A stretch of 64,000 nucleotides of DNA from Liopterus haemorrhoidalis. Lineage: Eukaryota > Arthropoda > Insecta > Coleoptera > Dytiscidae. The stretch spans positions 34,514,306 through 34,578,305 of the forward strand of contig OZ020616.1 of NCBI GenBank assembly GCA_963971575.1, in the 5' to 3' direction. The notes below the pieces were generated by a model, which searched no databases, was not told where the DNA came from, and worked only from the letters and a program-made list of their open reading frames with translations. How positions within the stretch are numbered: the first letter of the stretch is position 1; the number at the start of each line of letters is the position of its first letter. A program made the translations under genes and the position numbers. Below, piece by piece: positions 44,595-55,600 of this stretch.

Positions 44595-44821
44595 AGCCAA
44601 CCAAGTACATGTTATACTCAGAGGTGTTACTAGCAATTAAAGCGCCTGTGGCCAGCAAACAAAAATACGCTTTTTAAAAGTACACGCAGTGTCGTAAACA
44701 AATTTAAAAAACCATTAACGAAGGGAGAAGGGTGACCTCCGCTAGACTTGCCTGACCACAAACCCGGAAACAAGGAGTCGTGAAAGTAAAAATAATAAAT
44801 AAAAAAATATATTATTTAGGC

Positions 44822-45122
44822 ATAGGCTATTCCAAACAATCAGGTGGAACTAGATTTTGCAATCTAGTTACTTGCATCGTTTGAATCGTGCTTTTTGGCC
44901 GGTTTATTTAAGCTTTGTAAATTATACTTACAATACACATTTTTTGGTTAAAGTTAATATCATTTTAAAATGTATTTTATTTTTGACATATGTCATTCGT
45001 TTCCATGGTTTCACTGTTGTAATTTTAAAATTTCACGTGAAAAAAGAAATAACCGAAGCAAGGTCCCTTTTTGTGACAACCTAAAAGAACGAAATTCCCA
45101 TTTAGTTCCGCCTAAACTTTTG
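44822..45122. mobile_element. MITE-G, long form
   Basis: B-type end (ATTCCAAACAATCAGGTGGA, ACTAGATTTTGCAATCTAG) and A-type end (GAACGAAATTCCCATTTAGT, TCCGCCTAAA) delimit it. Middle ATTTTTTGGTTAAAGTTAAT is conserved. Confidence 0.72.
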
Positions 45123-45177
45123 AAAAATACATCAAATTAGGTTGTATACAAATTTTTGTTCAAGGCTTGGTTTACTA

Positions 45178-45358
45178 TGGTTTATTCCAAACGATAAGGC
45201 GGAACTAGATTTTCAAATCTAGTAATTTTTACAGATTGATTGAAGTTTTTGATCATTTTGTTCAGGAAAAGCCAACTTCAATTTATAAAGAAACAGCTAA
45301 TGACAACTTACAAAAATGAAAATTTCAGTTAGCTCTGCCTAATTGTTTGGAATAGCTT
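45178..45358. mobile_element. MITE-G, short form
   Basis: TTTATTCCAAACGATAAGGC and GGAACTAG at one end, CTAATTGTTTGGAATAGCTT at the other. Interior identical in order to 43940-44112. Confidence 0.75.
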
Positions 45359-45772
45359 GTAGTTACGATTATTTTGTTAATTTTACAGTTTAATAACTTC
45401 CGTTTCTGGATCTTCTTAAAAAACAATAAGGTTCTTCCCACTCAATAGAAAATTTTTTTAGTACCAGAACGAACTCCCTTAGTTAAACCGACACATATGG
45501 ACAGCACTTCTAAAATAAGTTTTTTGGATTCTCTGGACCATGAAACGTGGAAATCAGTCAAATTTTCGATATCGAAAATTTTCGCAATTACAATACTTGC
45601 CCCTTATATATTAAGGTCAGGCAAGTAAAAAGCAATTGAATGCATTATATTTCTTTCCTGTATTCTCTTCATAAGTCAGCTGCTGCTTTTTTTAAGTGAA
45701 CCGTCTAGGAAAATTCATGAAAATTTAACTACCAGATTGCGCGAGCCGGCCTAAGCACCCACTGGCTATATC

Positions 45773-45850
45773 AGCGCTTTCCAACCTTTTTTCATGGTGG
45801 GCCGGCAAGCGACAAAGACAAAATTCGCGGACCGGCAAGTTTAGAAAGTA
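45773..45850. mobile_element. hAT terminal fragment
   Basis: CAGCGCTTTCCAACCTTTTT and TGGTGGGCCGGCAAG is a hAT-MITE style terminus (compare 39029). No opposite end or TSD found. Confidence 0.5.
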
Positions 45851-46560
45851 ATGTGTATCGCAAAAGTTTTATATTTTTTATTGCACTGATTACAAACACA
45901 CAAAAAACAACAAATAAAAAAACAAATATTATATAATTAGTGAAAAAAGAAACAAATAATTTCTTAAGCAATTAACAGATTAAGGACCGAGATTTTCATC
46001 TCAAAATTAAGTGGGTTATAACTTATTAGGCGAATAGTTTAAATTTTTTTAGTGAATAAATTTAATGCGAGGTAGATATTTCGGCCCTCAATAAAAATAA
46101 AATATGTATCGTTTATTGTGGGAAGTAATTATTGTAATGATTGCCGTCTCTAATAAACCAACAACCGCTTAGCACATTTTCTTCTAGAAACCTCTGTGAA
46201 AAACATTTTACTTATTTTTATTCTAATTTTACTACTGAAATATTTACATATGCCTGCAAAGTTCGTAAGGGCTATACGGTATTGACATGGCGTCTGCATT
46301 AAAGGAAACACGCGAAATATATCGCGCAATAGTTAAGCGACCAACATGTTTCAGAGGCATAAGTATATTGACAACAAATGTTACTCGTATTTAGTAACTA
46401 TATTCAGGAGTAATATAGTCAGTATTACATCCCCTTTTTTTTAGTACACACAGAAAAGCACCTACAGTACAGAGCGATCAAGAAATCTTGTCCGTTATGC
46501 AACACTTGACAGAAACATTTAGTTATAAAAATTTATTTCCAAGGACATGTACACATAGGC
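45851..46560. other. No gene recognised
   Basis: AT-rich, no protein motif; possibly hAT interior linked to the terminus at 45773. Confidence 0.35.
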
Positions 46561-47004
46561 GTACATTCCAGTGGCGGCTGAGACAGGGAGGCGCTGGGAC
46601 AGTGACCTCCTAAAAATTTTTAGTAAAAAAGCTAAATTTAATACTTTATTTATACTTCTTTAAAATTGCATAAAAGTAGCTAGATATATCTGCATATTTT
46701 TATTTTTATTATTTCTTATTCAAAGATTTTTCATATAAATGTTAGATTTAAAAAAAATTAAATCAAGACAACAACGCTCTTCCGAGCGTTGTTGGACACA
46801 CCACGGAGTGTCCCAAGATACAGCGTTGCCACATGCAATATCTAATGTTCTTATCTACATATGAAGCAAAAAATTACTAGGAACGGCAACAGCGGCGAAG
46901 GTTAGTGTTGTATGTATTAGTGAATTACGGCCGGTGTCCCGTAGCTTAGTTCGGTCGTTGTGATTTGTGACAAGTACTTAAACGTGAAAATGAATCGAAT
47001 GAAG

Positions 47005-47053
47005 CACGTTAGTTTTATTAAAATATACTGTATATTTTAATAAAACTAACGTG
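47005..47053. repeat. Perfect 23-bp hairpin, 3-nt loop
   Basis: CACGTTAGTTTTATTAAAAT plus ATA (47005-47027), loop CTG, then its exact complement to 47053. Confidence 0.92.
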
Positions 47054-47289
47054 TTTAACTATGAAACAAAATTATTAATAAAAAATCAGCTGTGGCCACC
47101 ACAGGACGAACCGCCATTATAAAGTACTTGTATAAAATATATTCTAGCAGCAGAGTAGAAATATCTTGGCCTAATATTTTCTAACAGAGATATTATTTAT
47201 CATGACCATGGAAACGTTACATATAAGTATGAAAATTTGAGACTTTGAAAACATTTTACAAAAATTTACGACAAATTTGTCGAAATTTT

Positions 47290-47720
47290 TCTTTTCATCA
47301 TAAAACATCTCAAATAAAAGTTATTAGTTATTGCATTTATAGCAACTTTTGTTAATAAATTTTTTCGAAATATTTTTCTGTTGCTAAATATTCGCAAAAA
47401 TCTTAAAATCGACACAAGTAAACTCCCATTTTTAGTCAACCGATTTTTACCAAAAGTTGATCAACTCGTGCCATTGATGGCAGAAGTTTAAATATGAAGT
47501 TTCATAAAAATCCTTTTATCCGAATTTGCTCTACACGTGTACACAGACAGACAGGCGGACGGACGGACAGACGGACGGACAGATGGACAGACGGACGGAC
47601 AGACAGACCGACAGACATCATGCTAAAAATAGTCAAAACGTTATGTAGGGACCTCAATTCGTGGAGATCCATCGAAATCTCGAAATCGGTATGATCACTA
47701 TACCTCCCTTATATATGTTG
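47290..47720 (-). mobile_element. Family Y repeat, copy 2
   Basis: Reverse-complement of 42385-42800. Contains a GACAGACGGACG-rich tract (47535-47617), AACTCCCATTTTTAGTC, CGAAATCTCGAAATCGGTAT and ACCTCCCTTATATATGTTGG. Inserted in the hAT element 46569-48424. Confidence 0.7.
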
Positions 47721-48432
47721 GCGGTCGGTAAAAATATGGGTCCTCATCGGCCAAAATAGAATATTTCCCAACTGGATAAAAATGGAAATAGAACATTTAA
47801 TAGAAAGTTTAGTGAAAAACAATATTTAAATACAAGTTGGTTGTGTGGATGTGATAAATAAAATATTTTTTTTTTGTTTCCTGTGTTTGATTTGCTCATC
47901 AGACGCATATGAAATAAAGACAGTAAATAGTGTTAAAGATATTAAACATTTCAAAGATAAAGCTCTTAAACATAATGTGTCTCATAAACATATGCATTAT
48001 TCGGTCTAATTTGCCATGCTGGGATCGGTAAATATACGATTTCAACTTGATACTGCGTATAAACGATCAATTAAAGAACATAACGAAAAGGTTAAATCTA
48101 ATATTTAAATACATGTGAATATGTGTAGGTATCTGCTTAATTAATAACCAAATATTTTATGTTTCTGACTACAAAGCATTGTCTTAATAATATTGCAATT
48201 TTAATAATAAAAATAATAATAATAGAAGTAATAACTACAAAAATGATAATAATAATATGGACCATAAATCTTAATAAAAGTGCCAGATTTGTCAGTTTTT
48301 CTAGTTGCAGAACATATTTTCAGGTATTTTTTATTTATTTACTTTTTTCTCGTATAACTATATTTTAATAGATATATATGGGAAAAAGTGTCCTCCCAAA
48401 TATTTTACTCACCAGCCGCTACTGGTACATTC

Positions 48433-48870
48433 TATTTTTATTACCTTATACGAATTGATTATTAAATGAACACTATTTTTCTCTACACGCCAATGAGTTG
48501 ACAACAGGTATTAAGTTAGGAACACATATTTTCGTGTGAGTTCGGACCAACGAAGTAATCTGATTGGTTCTTTGTTAAATTGGATTTTTCGGCTGTGGAT
48601 TAGAACACAGTTTTGATATTTTTAAATTCATTGTTAACTGTTATGTAACTGACAAGAAATTATGATCGCACGGTATATAGCCGGTTGCAAACTGCTAAGC
48701 CGAGCAAGTTATTTGAATAATTTTGACATAGTCAGAATTTGAACCCACATACATAACTTTGTTAATAGTTAACGATAAGGGCAAACGCTTTAGCGCTTGG
48801 GGCCATAAACTTGCCAATTGGACCTAAATTGGGGAAGTATAATAAAACACATTTATAACTTAAAGGAAAA
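48433..48870. other. No gene recognised
   Basis: AT-rich flank between the hAT element and the LCMT1 3' end. Confidence 0.35.
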
Positions 48871-48880
48871 ATAATAAATA

Positions 48881-48886
48881 TTTATT
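48881..48886 (-). promoter_or_regulatory. Candidate polyadenylation signal of LCMT1
   Basis: AATAAA on the minus strand, 133 bases after the LCMT1 stop. It is the first canonical hexamer in a suitable position, but AT-rich sequence makes chance matches likely. Confidence 0.35.
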
Positions 48887-49018
48887 TCAAATTAAACATT
48901 TATCTCTTACATTTAGATGTAATTAATTATTCTTAAAATAAATCACACGTTCACACACAACATGTATTAGTACATTAGTTGACATCTGAAGTAAAATTTG
49001 ACACAACATTAATAAACA

Positions 49019-49954
49019 TTAATTATAAGATATATCAATATCAGCAAAATCTGATCCTTGATAAGCAATACAGATACAGTAATGCTGAAAAAGCTGCATG
49101 AGCAATTCTTGCTCGTCAAGAAACTCAATGCTCTCAATCCGCTGTCGTTCTGAACCTGGAAGTGCATAATATACTTGTACCATATCCCAAGCTTTTGATC
49201 CTTGCCAGCCACTATTAATAAATCTATCTTTTTGTGTTTCTAAGTTTTTACAAGCTGCGATACCTGCTAAATTACAGCCTCTTGATCTAAGGTTACTCAT
49301 CATTACATTACCAAATATATCATTCATATTAACCATTTCATAATTTATAAAAAAACTAGAAGAAAATTTAGAAGTTATCCATGATAATAACCTATGTACG
49401 CAATCGCTCTCAATATAAACCAAAACACATTCAGAAATAAACAATGTTGGAAGAGAATAATTAATTTCAGCTTGATTTAATTTACTTTCAACCTCTGCAA
49501 CATTACGTAAATCAACACCCATTAAATGGTAATTCCCAGCGTGTAAATCAGTAGGACTTAACTTAATTTCACCATCCTGTTCATGGATTTTTTCCAAAAG
49601 ATGTTTATTTCTTTTAATTGTATAACATTTACGAGCCGTAACACTTTGAAAATCCAACTCGGTAAAATTTACGACTTTGACATTGTCTTCCTTCAGTCGC
49701 CAATATAATGTATCAAAACCAGAGCCTAGATTTATAATCTGTGCATTTTCACCCGCCTTCTTCAGAAATTGGAATATAAAATTCTCAACACCTTTAACTC
49801 TGGCATAATATCCTCGATTTATTTCAGGTGTTCTTCGTTCAGTTGGTCGTATGAAATGTGTTATATATTTGTCTTGCCAGTAACCAAGTTGAACAGCACA
49901 ACGCTTACATTCACTGGCATCATCATTTGTAGCTTTAACCGGTTCATCATCCAT
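49019..49954 (-). CDS. LCMT1: Leucine carboxyl methyltransferase 1 (PP2A methyltransferase)
   Basis: A 311-residue intact frame from the ATG at 49954; human LCMT1 has 334. LCMT1 uses S-adenosylmethionine to methyl-esterify the C-terminal leucine of the cytosolic PP2A catalytic subunit, which governs B-subunit recruitment. Visible signatures: CKRCAVQLGYWQDKYITHF and PEINRGYYARV near the N-terminus, the SAM-binding loop INLGSGFDTLYWRL (residues about 73-86), the acidic VNFTELDF strand end, GVDLRNV, the substrate-pocket LFISECVLVYIE, and the C-terminal INYEMVNMNDIFG and SIEFLDEQELLMQLFQHYCI. The start is chosen because upstream codons soon meet stops and the N-terminus aligns with the family. 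It has no introns here. It is divergent from ELP4, 2.6 kb away. No poly(A) tract or flanking duplication is evident, so a retrogene origin is possible but unproven. Confidence 0.96.
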   Translation of the reverse strand: MDDEPVKATNDDASECKRCAVQLGYWQDKYITHFIRPTERRTPEINRGYYARVKGVENFIFQFLKKAGENAQIINLGSGFDTLYWRLKEDNVKVVNFTELDFQSVTARKCYTIKRNKHLLEKIHEQDGEIKLSPTDLHAGNYHLMGVDLRNVAEVESKLNQAEINYSLPTLFISECVLVYIESDCVHRLLSWITSKFSSSFFINYEMVNMNDIFGNVMMSNLRSRGCNLAGIAACKNLETQKDRFINSGWQGSKAWDMVQVYYALPGSERQRIESIEFLDEQELLMQLFQHYCICIAYQGSDFADIDISYN

Positions 49955-50351
49955 AATAAATGTTATTTATCACTGCAAACAAGCTATTTATTATTTTTGA
50001 CAAATACAGGTTATATTTAGATTTTCGAGCAAATTTACAAACTGCGTATGTGTATTAAGACGAAATACTTGATGTAAACAAATTTTTAATAAAATATATT
50101 GTACTTCTCTTCACCTTTATGAATTGCAAAAAGATAAACAATTTTAAGGAGATATCTCCATCTTATTTATTTTGATCATGTGCGGTATACGCACTTGTCA
50201 AATCTGGCATCTGCTTGTTATAACCCCTCTATTTTACATAGTACCGACATTGATTGATCTCGCCGCTGGAGCTAAATTATTTTAGTAACACAAATTTCCT
50301 TATATTTCAAGGGCGAGTGACATTTTTACTTACAAATGTGAAATATTATTA

Positions 50352-50742
50352 TATATAGCCTATTTCTTTGGTTTAAGCGGAACTAGATATTCAATTCTAG
50401 TAGCATTTACCAATTAAGTGCGGCTTTTGATCATTTTGTTCAAAAGCAAAAGTTCACTTCAATCCTTAAAAAAGAGCATGAGAACATAGAAAAGTGAAAA
50501 TTCCAGTTATACTCTGTTCACGTGATAATTTTATCGAACTCTCGTCGTTAATTTGCTGTTGAGCAGTTAAATTTATGCGATAACCAATAGGGTGGCGATT
50601 TCAATCTTTCGCGTGATTTTATTACTATTTCTGCATTTCGAACAGGGTGTAGTTCCACTTAACTTACTAACTTACTTAATCGTTAAGCCCCTTTACCATC
50701 TCTGGTGTCGGGCTTCTGCTTAAACGTTTTGAATAGCCTATA
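50352..50742. mobile_element. MITE-G copy with secondary insertions
   Basis: Left TATTTCTTTGGTTTAAGCGG with AACTAG, right CTTAAACGTTTTGAATAGCC. Interrupted near 50516-50655 by a segment with inverted-looking edges (CTCTGTTCACGTGATAAT ... GAACAGGG) and again by text around 50665-50720. Confidence 0.55.
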
Positions 50743-50872
50743 GGGATTTGCAGCTAAGCACCCTACCATCTGGTGAGCGTTTCATGAACTTGTGTACATC
50801 ATATAACATTTCGTTTTGTGTATTGGTTTTGTATGAAGTTTGTTTTTAAAGTTTTATTATAATCATTGAAAA

Positions 50873-51120
50873 ATGTATAATACATATTGTTGTGTGCCTA
50901 TGTGCAATTCATTGAAAAGAAGAAACCCGGAAATATCGTTTCATTTGTTTCCACTAATATCAGACACCGTATAGTTCGAAACAAAATTAGGAAAGCAAGA
51001 GGTTAGGAATCGACGCGATGTTTAGATAAACAATTTAAAAATTGGAAAAACAGTGAACCCTTGTATCAAAGTTTGCTCATTACATTTTAATGATAGTGAC
51101 TACAAAATATATTTTCAATT
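50873..51120 (+). pseudogene. THAP zinc-finger domain remnant
   Basis: From the ATG at 50873: MYNTYCCVPMCNSLKRRNPE and ISFHLFPLIS, then a stop after DTV. A second stop lies after NRRDV. The same frame then gives KTVNPCIKVCSLHFNDSDY. This matches the C2CH pattern of THAP domains (C-x4-C, FP motif, C-x2-H). Such domains occur in P-element transposases and host DNA-binding proteins. No transposase body follows, so it is a decayed, isolated N-terminal domain. Confidence 0.75.
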
Positions 51121-51763
51121 TTGTATTTATTATCGCATATCTTGAAAATTCCTGTTATTGTGTGTGGGTTTATAATGCACAAGTTTGTAGGCATAATGCA
51201 TAAATCTTTATGAACTCTCTGTTTTTTTCAGTGACTCCACACAATATTATATGCCCAGCATTGTAGATTTCTACCCCTTGGTAAACAACAAGTAATGTCA
51301 CTTCACAAAATCAGAAAATCCCAAACAATTATTTATTTTTTGTCGTTTTTTGATACACTTTTCGCTATTATTTACTAGTAAATGTCAAGTGGTATCTGAT
51401 TTAGAATGGTTTCAAAAAAATCCGCGTGGCGCTACGATCTTAAAATTTTTCCCCTATATAAACTGTGTTCACTTTTGTTAATACAAACTAAGAGGAACTT
51501 TTGATTTCAATAGTTTGCACGTTTGAAATCTTATGTCATGTTGGGTTTAAATAATGATTCAATATATTAATATGTTATACTATTTGACATATGTCACATT
51601 GAAAAGTGATATCTTAGTTATAATGATCATAACCAACAAATTTGAAGCGTGTTTTACAATGTAACGGTTTTTTTAATGACAAAAGACAGTTAATCACTAT
51701 AAAAGTAATCAAACTCGCAAGTTCTGATTTGTCCTTACAAAAGTGTACGCAATATAGTTCATT

Positions 51764-52218
51764 TATGTGGTTTAAGAGGAACTAAACGGGAGTTTCCGTT
51801 TTTAAAGTTTTCACGAAAACAGAGCTTGCCTTAGTTATTTCATGTATCTTGTTGGCATTTATTATTAAAAAAAACATTTATTATACAAGATAAAATACAT
51901 AATACATGTTTAAATTTTTGGAAGACAAAAATTTATGAAATGAGATATTTGTATTAAGTACGACACACAAAATCAAACTATAATGAAAATGATATTATAT
52001 AAGGACAATTCATCGTAACCAAAAAATGTTCAATGTATAGTTCATTTCTTTGCTTTAAGCGGAACTAAATCTAATTTTTATTTCTTTAAGTTGTCACGTG
52101 CTCATTTTTTAACGAATGCATCAGACTTTTGTTAACAAAATGGGCAGAATTAATCGTTAAAAGTTATTAGATTTCATAATCTAGTAACTCTTCCGCTTAA
52201 ACATTTCGAATAGCCTAT
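51764..52218. mobile_element. Two adjacent MITE-G copies
   Basis: The first (51764 to about 52034) has the A-type end TTTAAGAGGAACTAAACGGG and lacks its far end. The second (52035-52218) runs from TTCATTTCTTTGCTTTAAGC to TCCGCTTAAACATTTCGAAT with AGCCTATA. Confidence 0.6.
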
Positions 52219-52530
52219 ATTACTTTCTGTGACTAAAAAAGCATGAAATAAGGTCGTAAAAATAGTGTACTTTCAGTGTACTAATAGCGGTAGAAATGGA
52301 TTCAGCTTATTTAGAATTCCAGTGGCTTTAAACAGAACAGAAATGGGGTTATATTTGTAGTTAGTAAATTTGATTATTTGTAAGTTGATAGCAGCTTTAT
52401 TCTTGACTGTCGGTACTATATGAAATAGGGGGGCTATATTGCTTATAAACATTCTGTCCTCTGGTGACAGTTTGAGGGACTATTTTTGACATTTGAAAAT
52501 TTTGATATAAATATATCGCAAAAATTAATT

Positions 52531-52639
52531 ATGGCAGAAAATAAACCGAAATTTAAACAGATACCTGGTACAAAATTTACACAAAATAATACACAATTAG
52601 TTATATCATGTGGCATTCCGTCTTTGGATGATTTAATAG
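52531..52639 (+). CDS. ELP4: ELP4 exon 1
   Basis: Starts MAENKPKFKQIPGTKF and ends PSLDDLI plus one base. Donor GT at 52640. The conserved G(L/I)P.LD.L.GGGL block begins here and is completed by exon 2 (52700-52735), a 36-base micro-exon encoding GGGLAVGTVFLI together with the split codons. Confidence 0.93.
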
Positions 52640-55600
52640 GTTGGAAATGTGGTAAATGTTAGGTTAGAATAAAATATATTTATATTTTTTATTTTTCAGG
52701 AGGTGGTTTAGCTGTTGGAACTGTTTTTTTAATTGGTATGAATAAATTGCAATATCTACAATACCGATATTTTAGTTACTACTTGTAATTAACTTTTTAG
52801 AGGAAGATGTGTGTGCTACATATGCAAAGGTTATTTTACGATACTTTTTGGCAGAAGGTGCAGTTAATGGACATAATTTATATGTAGGTACTAATGACTG
52901 TGATCCAACTAGTTTTATCAAAAGTTTACCATCCGTTGTTTCAAACCTTATTGAAAATGCACCGAATGTAGATATAAGTGATGACAAATTAACAATAGCT
53001 TGGCGATACCAGCATATGAAAGTACAAGACGTCAAAACATTACCTACCTTTGGACATAATTATGATTTGACTATGATGATGGACCAAAAAATTATTGATG
53101 AGACTGATGTTACATATTGGAAAGAAACGGATAAAAGTGAAAAAGGTACATTTGTTTAATATTAAGGCTAAAATAATATTTTAATAATTAGATAGGAGGT
53201 TGTCGATAACTAATGTCTCTTTCTTTGGTTTAAGCAGAACTAGAATTGGAAATATAGTAACTTTTAACGACCAAATGAGGCTTTTGACCATTTGTTTAAC
53301 AAATGCCTCATTCAATGATTAAAAAATTGACGTGATGTGTGAATTTTCACACATTTCAGGGTTTTGTAGGTATTTATTCAGTGAATGATGCTTATTAGAA
53401 AGCCAAATGATGAATGCCTGTCACTACATAACACAATTACAAGTGTTGGTTTTAAATCCTTTAAATCAATAGGCACGACAAGAAGGTTGTAGTTAGATTT
53501 TTTTCTACCGTGTATCATATATCTCTAATAATACCATAATATATATTTTAACGCATTTTTCTGTGTGTATACATGATAACTCAAAAACGGTTTAACTTAA
53601 AGAGTTCGTTCTGGTACTAAAAAATTCTCCTAATAATTGGGAAGAACCCTATTGTTTTTTATTAAAATCCGAAACCGGAAACGGAAGCTATTAAACTTTA
53701 ATATTTAAAAAATTCGTAACTAGTAAACCAAACCTTGGACAAAAATTTGTATAGGACATAATTTTTGAAGATTCACCTAAATCTTCTTTTAAATTTAATT
53801 TGTATGTATTTTTTTATTATTTTTTTTATGGGAGGGCAAGTCTAGCGGAGGTGTCCCTTCGCCACTGGTTTTTTTGTATATTTGCAAAAATAGCATTTAA
53901 ATCCATCCCTGGCAACACTGCGGGCGATCTTTTGTCACGCAAGAGCATAACGCCTACAGAGACATTGTTTATATTGCGATTATATGAAAACCTAACAGAT
54001 TCTCTACTAGAAATTGAATCCCAGCAACCGGCCAGTTATTTATTTATTTTCCTAGTCGATATTTGCAAAATAAATTTACGTATCTCTTCTCTACCCGTAA
54101 CAAAATATATCCATGTGTATACAAATATATTTTTTTAATTTTAGCTAAAATATTAAATGCAATACTTAACACTTGGCAAAATTTAGTCAAAATGAAATGT
54201 ATTTCAAAAATTACCGTTCCTTAATCTGCACTTAAAGAGCTTTTATTTAATATCCCCACACTAAAATTGAAATTAAATTTTTTTTTTTTCAATAACACTA
54301 AAACTAAAATTTTCTTAAAACGAAATCGGATAAAAAATTCCTCCCGTACGTTTCCGGTTCAGAACAGTGTACATTGATTAGATTTTTTCAGATTTTAATT
54401 TAACCTCTTAAGGCGCATCCCCACTATGCCGCAGTTGGCTTTGCCTTGCTGGCCTTGCCAACTGGCAAAGCCAGTGGCTGTATAAACGTTCACATCTGTG
54501 TTGGCATTAAAAAATACGCAAACGGCGCAAACGACGGTTTTGGGTACGTCCAAGTCTTCAAAGTAGGTCACGCACCGGACTTATTACCTTCTCTCTCTTT
54601 TTTTATTTCGCGCGAAAAATGACACACCAAGTTCTTGATTTTTCTATCAATTTCTTCTTTTTGGACTCCAAAACTAACCGCAATTTCCAATAGCGCGTCA
54701 CATCTCTTATTCCTGTCTTTATAGTCCTTTAAACGACAATCCCACAAAACAGGACGATCCCGGTATAAATCGATCAAATTAAACACTTTATCGTTTGTCC
54801 ACTCCATCTATAAACAACGTTGCTCATATGCGTCTGAATCACAACCTGAATTTAAGCCTAAAGCCGCGTGATGCCAGTTGGCACGTCCCCACTCACCGTT
54901 CTTATCGGCTTTCTTTGAAGGAGACCGACACTCGAGCGATTCTCGTTGGCATGCCGCTGGCACGATGGCATGTGCCAACGGTCACGTCTACATTACTGCT
55001 GGCATTGCCAAATGGCCTTGCCAACTGGCAAACTGCGGCATAGTGTGGACACCGCTTTAGGGTTTAAAGGTGCGGGACACTGATTTTTTAATACTTTTTT
55101 GGAAAAAATCGTATTAAAATAAAAAAAAAATAAATAAAAAACCACTTCCCGTTTCTTTATCTACGTCTTAAGAGCTTTCTTTTGATGCCACACAATACAT
55201 TTTTAAAAAAATATTTTTTTTTCGACGACAAAAAAATCATTATTTGGGAAAAACCAATTTGATCAAAATTTCCTGTTGAACTATTCCGGTTCCCATCATT
55301 TTCATCATTGAGATTTGTTTCAGATTTTTAGTTAAACACCTCTGGGAGATAGGGTGGGGTACAAAAGTTTTTTTCCATTATATTGACAAAAAACCCATAA
55401 AAAAAAAGAAAGATTTTTCAAAAATAAAAATTTGTTTGTGCATCTACGCATTAAGAGGTTTCATTTGATACCCCAATCAAAATTTAAAAAAAATATCTTT
55501 TTTCCATTAAATACATATTTGTTTCTATGTATCCCGCCCTGTATTTTTTTAACTCTCTATAGTTTTTCTATATGTGGGTCAAAAAGTTGTACAAATATAC

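Larger units (their letters stand above)
44595..45700. mobile_element. Family Z repeat, copy 1, with two MITE-G insertions
   Basis: CCTCCGCTAGACTTGCC (near 44738), CAAATTTTTGTTCAAGGCTT (near 45150) and ACAATAAGGTTCTTCCCACT with TAGTACCAGAACGAACTC (near 45425-45475) all recur in inverted sense at 53600-53870. Non-coding. Ends not defined. Confidence 0.5.
46569..48424. mobile_element. hAT element with perfect 8-bp TSD
   Basis: Ends CAGTGGCGGCTGAGACAGGG and CCAGCCGCTACTG. TSD GTACATTC at 46561-46568 and 48425-48432. 1856 bp. The interior includes a perfect hairpin and an inverted family Y copy. I find no hAT transposase, so it is non-autonomous. Confidence 0.88.
49955..52530. other. LCMT1-ELP4 divergent intergenic region
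   Basis: Must contain the 5' ends of both genes. It is crowded by MITE-G copies (50352-50742, 51764-52218) and a THAP-domain remnant (50873-51120). About 50000-50340 and 52220-52530 are the transposon-free flanks nearest the two start codons. No core-promoter motif is distinctive enough to call. Confidence 0.5.

Noticed and set aside
47494..47694. 66-codon frame with RTDRWTDG repeats
   Set aside because: GACG/GACA repeat of family Y.
52772..53035. Minus-strand 87-codon frame over ELP4 exon 3
   Set aside because: Antisense shadow of a confirmed coding exon.
53800..54138. 112-codon frame in ELP4 intron 3
   Set aside because: No recognisable domain; overlaps the family Z repeat, and its start lies in AT-rich low-complexity sequence.
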